The notes under the pieces were generated by a model that was given only the letters and a program-made list of their open reading frames with translations, was not told where the DNA came from and made no database searches. 32,101 nucleotides of DNA. Source: Tenacibaculum sp. (lineage in GTDB: Bacteria > Bacteroidota > Bacteroidia > Flavobacteriales > Flavobacteriaceae). The translations under genes were made by a program, and so were the position numbers. Below, in pieces: positions 30,026-32,101 of the stretch. Each line of letters starts with the position of its first letter. Position 1 is the first letter of the stretch. Location of the stretch: assembly GCA_020629275.1 (NCBI GenBank), contig JAHDDQ010000034.1:1-32101 (forward strand). Reading direction: 5' to 3'.

Positions 30026-30958
30026 TTATCTTTTTTGATATCCATTTCCAAATTGGTAACTCAATATTAATCCGTGAGTACTTCCTAATGGAGAATCATT
30101 AATAGCTAAATTGTAATTATAAATAGCACGCATATTTTTAAGAACATAAATACCTGCTAAAAAATTAATAGAATTACTTGTTCTATACCCAGTTCCTAAT
30201 TCAAATTTATTTTTAAAGCTTATAGCAACATTGAAGTCGGCTTGTAAAGGCGCACCATTTTCATATTTCAATAAAACGTTAGGTTTTATCATCAGTTCTT
30301 CGAAAATAGTATTGTAAAAACGATATCCAAAATATCCAAAATAAGGATTACTGAGATTTAAGTTTTCTTCAGAAGAAAGTGTATTTCCAATAACGTTTGG
30401 TGTAGAAATACCAACATAAAATGTATCATGATTAAACAATATACCTAAACCAACCATAGGTATAGTTGCGTTCACATTCTGAGCAAAGCTTTGATCTCCC
30501 ATAATACCAAGATCTAATAAGTTATCTTGGTATTGTTGTACTCCAGCAGTGATACCAAAAGAAAGTACACCAGGGGTGTAATTTTGCCAGTATGGTCGTT
30601 GACCTTGCAGATCAAAATATATTTTATAGGCATAGGCTGCAAAAAAATGTGTAGCTGTAGTTACACCGATTTCATCCCTAATAATACCTGCTCCTAAACC
30701 TACTTTTTTACGATTGGCACTTCCGTGAGCACTCAATGCAAAGCTTCTAGGACTTCCTTCAAATGAATTAAAAAAGCCAGCGTTACTAATGGAGATCTCA
30801 GTACTTTCTGTAAGACCAGCATAAGCTGGGTTTATAATAAAAGGGTTATAATTATATTCGGAAAACGTAGGTGCTTGTTGTGCAGAAACGCTGCTCAATA
30901 TAGCACACAAGAATCCTAAGATGTAAGTTAATGGTATGGATATTTTTGTGAAATTCAT
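30026..30958 (-). CDS. PorP/SprF-family type IX secretion membrane protein
   Basis: The 310-residue protein has a signal peptide (ending SVSAQQ at about residue 27) and then the family's opening PTFSEYNYNPFIINPAYAG, followed by beta-strand repeats with GLGAGIIRDEIG, LSFGITAGVQQYQ and a C-terminal LILSYQFG. Such proteins form outer-membrane barrels; SprF is needed to export the adhesin SprB by the type IX system and to attach it. It lies 5 bp after the gene for a type B sorted protein, the usual pairing in which each large CHU_C protein has its own SprF-like partner. The two are certainly one operon. Confidence 0.92.
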   Translation of the reverse strand: MNFTKISIPLTYILGFLCAILSSVSAQQAPTFSEYNYNPFIINPAYAGLTESTEISISNAGFFNSFEGSPRSFALSAHGSANRKKVGLGAGIIRDEIGVTTATHFFAAYAYKIYFDLQGQRPYWQNYTPGVLSFGITAGVQQYQDNLLDLGIMGDQSFAQNVNATIPMVGLGILFNHDTFYVGISTPNVIGNTLSSEENLNLSNPYFGYFGYRFYNTIFEELMIKPNVLLKYENGAPLQADFNVAISFKNKFELGTGYRTSNSINFLAGIYVLKNMRAIYNYNLAINDSPLGSTHGLILSYQFGNGYQKR

Positions 30959-30963
30959 ATAAT

Positions 30964-32101
30964 TTATCTTTTTATAACAACGTAGCCTTTTAATTTTTTG
31001 AAGTTGTGTGTCCCATCTATTGTAAATTGATAGAAATAAGTTCCATTAGGAAGTTTATTTGCTCCCATTTTTGTTTTCTTATTGGCAACGCCTTCAAAAA
31101 TATTTAACTTATTATCATAACCTTGTATTTGAAAAACTTCATCTCCCCATCGGTTATAAATAGTAACAGTATTATCAGGGTGATTTTCTATACCTTCAAT
31201 TCTCCAGAAATCATTAATTCCATCTCCATTTGGTGAAAAACCAAACTGAACATTATTCTTAGGTGTTGTTATTGTAGTGAATATACTTTCTGAACAATTC
31301 GTAGCATTACCAGCACTGTTATAGGGGATGATAGTTACGTAATATGATGTTCCTTCTAGTAAGTCGGGGCTTAAATTATAAGAACTTAACATACCGGTAT
31401 CTTCATTATCTAAAATATCAGTACCATTAGGTGAAGTTCCTATCGATATTCTGTATCCGTCAGCATTAGCAATTGGATTCCAGGATATAGAAGCCAAACT
31501 TGTAGGAATATCTACTGCTCCGTTTGCAGGATTACTTAATGTAGTACAGTTAGGAATTACTATAGTTGGCGATTCTATAGTAAAGTTTTCAGTAGAACAA
31601 CTACTTGCATTTCCTGCGGAATTATATGGAGTAATAGTAACATTTACTGTTTCATCATTAGTAAAAGTATTTGCGAAACTGTAGGTGTTTCCAGTAGTTA
31701 CATCAAAGTTGGTTACATTATTACTAGCCGTTCCAGAGATAGTTATTAGGTATCCGTCAGCATTAGCAATTGGATTCCAGGATATAGAAGCCAAACTTGT
31801 AGGAATATCTACTGCTCCGTTTGCAGGATTACTTAATGTAGTACAGTTAGGAATTACTATAGTTGGCGATTCTATAGTAAAGTTTTCAGTAGAACAACTA
31901 CTTGCATTTCCTGCGGAATTATATGGAGTAATAGTAACATTTACTGTTTCATCATTAGTAAAAGTATTTGCGAAACTGTAGGTGTTTCCAGTAGTTACAT
32001 CAAAGTTGGTTACATTATTACTAGCCGTTCCAGAGATAGTTATTAGGTATCCGTCAGCATTAGCAATTGGATTCCAGGATATAGAAGCCAAACTTGTAGG
32101 A
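30964..32101 (-). CDS. Repeat protein with CHU_C type IX sorting domain (5' end outside window)
   Basis: The frame is open to the right edge, giving about 379 residues of the C-terminal part. It consists of Fibronectin-type-III-like domains of 99 residues, each with SLASISWNPIANADGYLITI and VNVTITPYNSAGNASSC. The last domain (RISIGTSPNGTDILDNEDTG) is divergent. The C-terminus (FGFSPNGDGINDFWRIEGI to LKGYVVIKR) is the gliding-motility-associated CHU_C domain, used for type B sorting by the type IX system. The product is a large cell-surface or released adhesin-like protein; its partner is the SprF-like protein 5 bp downstream. Total length unknown. Confidence 0.92.
   Translation of the reverse strand, partial: PTSLASISWNPIANADGYLITISGTASNNVTNFDVTTGNTYSFANTFTNDETVNVTITPYNSAGNASSCSTENFTIESPTIVIPNCTTLSNPANGAVDIPTSLASISWNPIANADGYLITISGTASNNVTNFDVTTGNTYSFANTFTNDETVNVTITPYNSAGNASSCSTENFTIESPTIVIPNCTTLSNPANGAVDIPTSLASISWNPIANADGYRISIGTSPNGTDILDNEDTGMLSSYNLSPDLLEGTSYYVTIIPYNSAGNATNCSESIFTTITTPKNNVQFGFSPNGDGINDFWRIEGIENHPDNTVTIYNRWGDEVFQIQGYDNKLNIFEGVANKKTKMGANKLPNGTYFYQFTIDGTHNFKKLKGYVVIKR
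31454..32101 (-). repeat. Identical 297-bp tandem repeats within the surface-protein gene
   Basis: The sequence starting at 31454 recurs at 31751 and again at 32048, a period of exactly 297 bp (99 codons). 31454-31750 and 31751-32047 appear identical base for base, and the third copy continues off the window. Identity at the DNA level, including synonymous positions, means recent duplication or continual homogenisation, and the copy number may vary and be hard to assemble. Confidence 0.92.

Noticed and set aside
31685..31981. 98-codon frame antisense to the repeats of the surface protein
   Set aside because: It exists only because the opposite strand of the repeated Thr/Val/Ile/Asn-rich coding sequence lacks stops.
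1..32101. CRISPR array or restriction-modification system
   Set aside because: No regularly spaced short direct repeats with unique spacers, no Cas proteins and no methylase or nuclease pair are present.

Overview
The window is AT-rich chromosomal DNA of a member of the Bacteroidota, most likely a marine Flavobacteriaceae species; the genus cannot be fixed from this stretch. Support comes from promoters of the TTG/TAnnTTTG type (the clearest precedes tRNA-Cys), start sites without Shine-Dalgarno sequences, a PorP/SprF protein beside a gliding-motility C-terminal (CHU_C, type IX secretion) protein, a TPR sensor kinase with its NarL-type regulator, and a secreted VPS10/BNR repeat protein.

Layout. 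(1) 1-2080: three minus-strand single-gene cassettes (one zinc-ribbon protein, two membrane proteins) separated by long folded elements that resemble integron attC sites, with no integrase in view. (2) 2354-5895: housekeeping and regulatory genes (DEDDy exonuclease, Xaa-Pro aminopeptidase, Crp-like regulator) and a small membrane protein. (3) 6064-8541: a run of exported or membrane accessory proteins led by a YwqK/MORN_2 repeat protein. (4) 8607-15356: RhlE-type helicase, a rimK plus AstE/aspartoacylase-like pair, the VPS10/BNR protein, folB and tRNA-Cys. (5) 15342-22372: a 6,980-bp island flanked by 51-bp direct repeats (50/51 identical) made of the tRNA-Cys 3' end plus its terminator. It carries a decayed transposase-like remnant, an unknown membrane protein, a tiny Pro-rich lipoprotein with a TPR histidine kinase and response regulator, a frameshifted DUF1508 gene and five small genes including a YidD-like one; no integrase is present. 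(6) 22428-29965: an envelope/stress cluster around an AraC-family regulator: outer-membrane beta-barrel, DUF3185-like, DUF2383, cardiolipin synthase, a degenerate SRAP protein, small membrane proteins (one DUF1328), a secreted protein, Dps and MscS. (7) 30026-32101: PorP/SprF and the 3' part of a gene with identical 297-bp repeats and a CHU_C sorting domain.

Three observations stand out. First, the cassette array: each complete gene is bracketed by its own perfect 10-bp inverted repeat, the sequence differs from cassette to cassette, and the repeat lies exactly 5 nt after the stop codon in both, as expected of integron-like cassettes with non-canonical cores. Second, the tRNA-Cys island. Third, four promoters in the stress cluster share one geometry: two 9-mer half-sites of the ATGAGCAAA type 21 bp apart, then exactly 20 bp to a TAnnTTTG box. 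This is the layout expected of sites for the AraC-family protein encoded among them, and it would join most of region 6 into one regulon.
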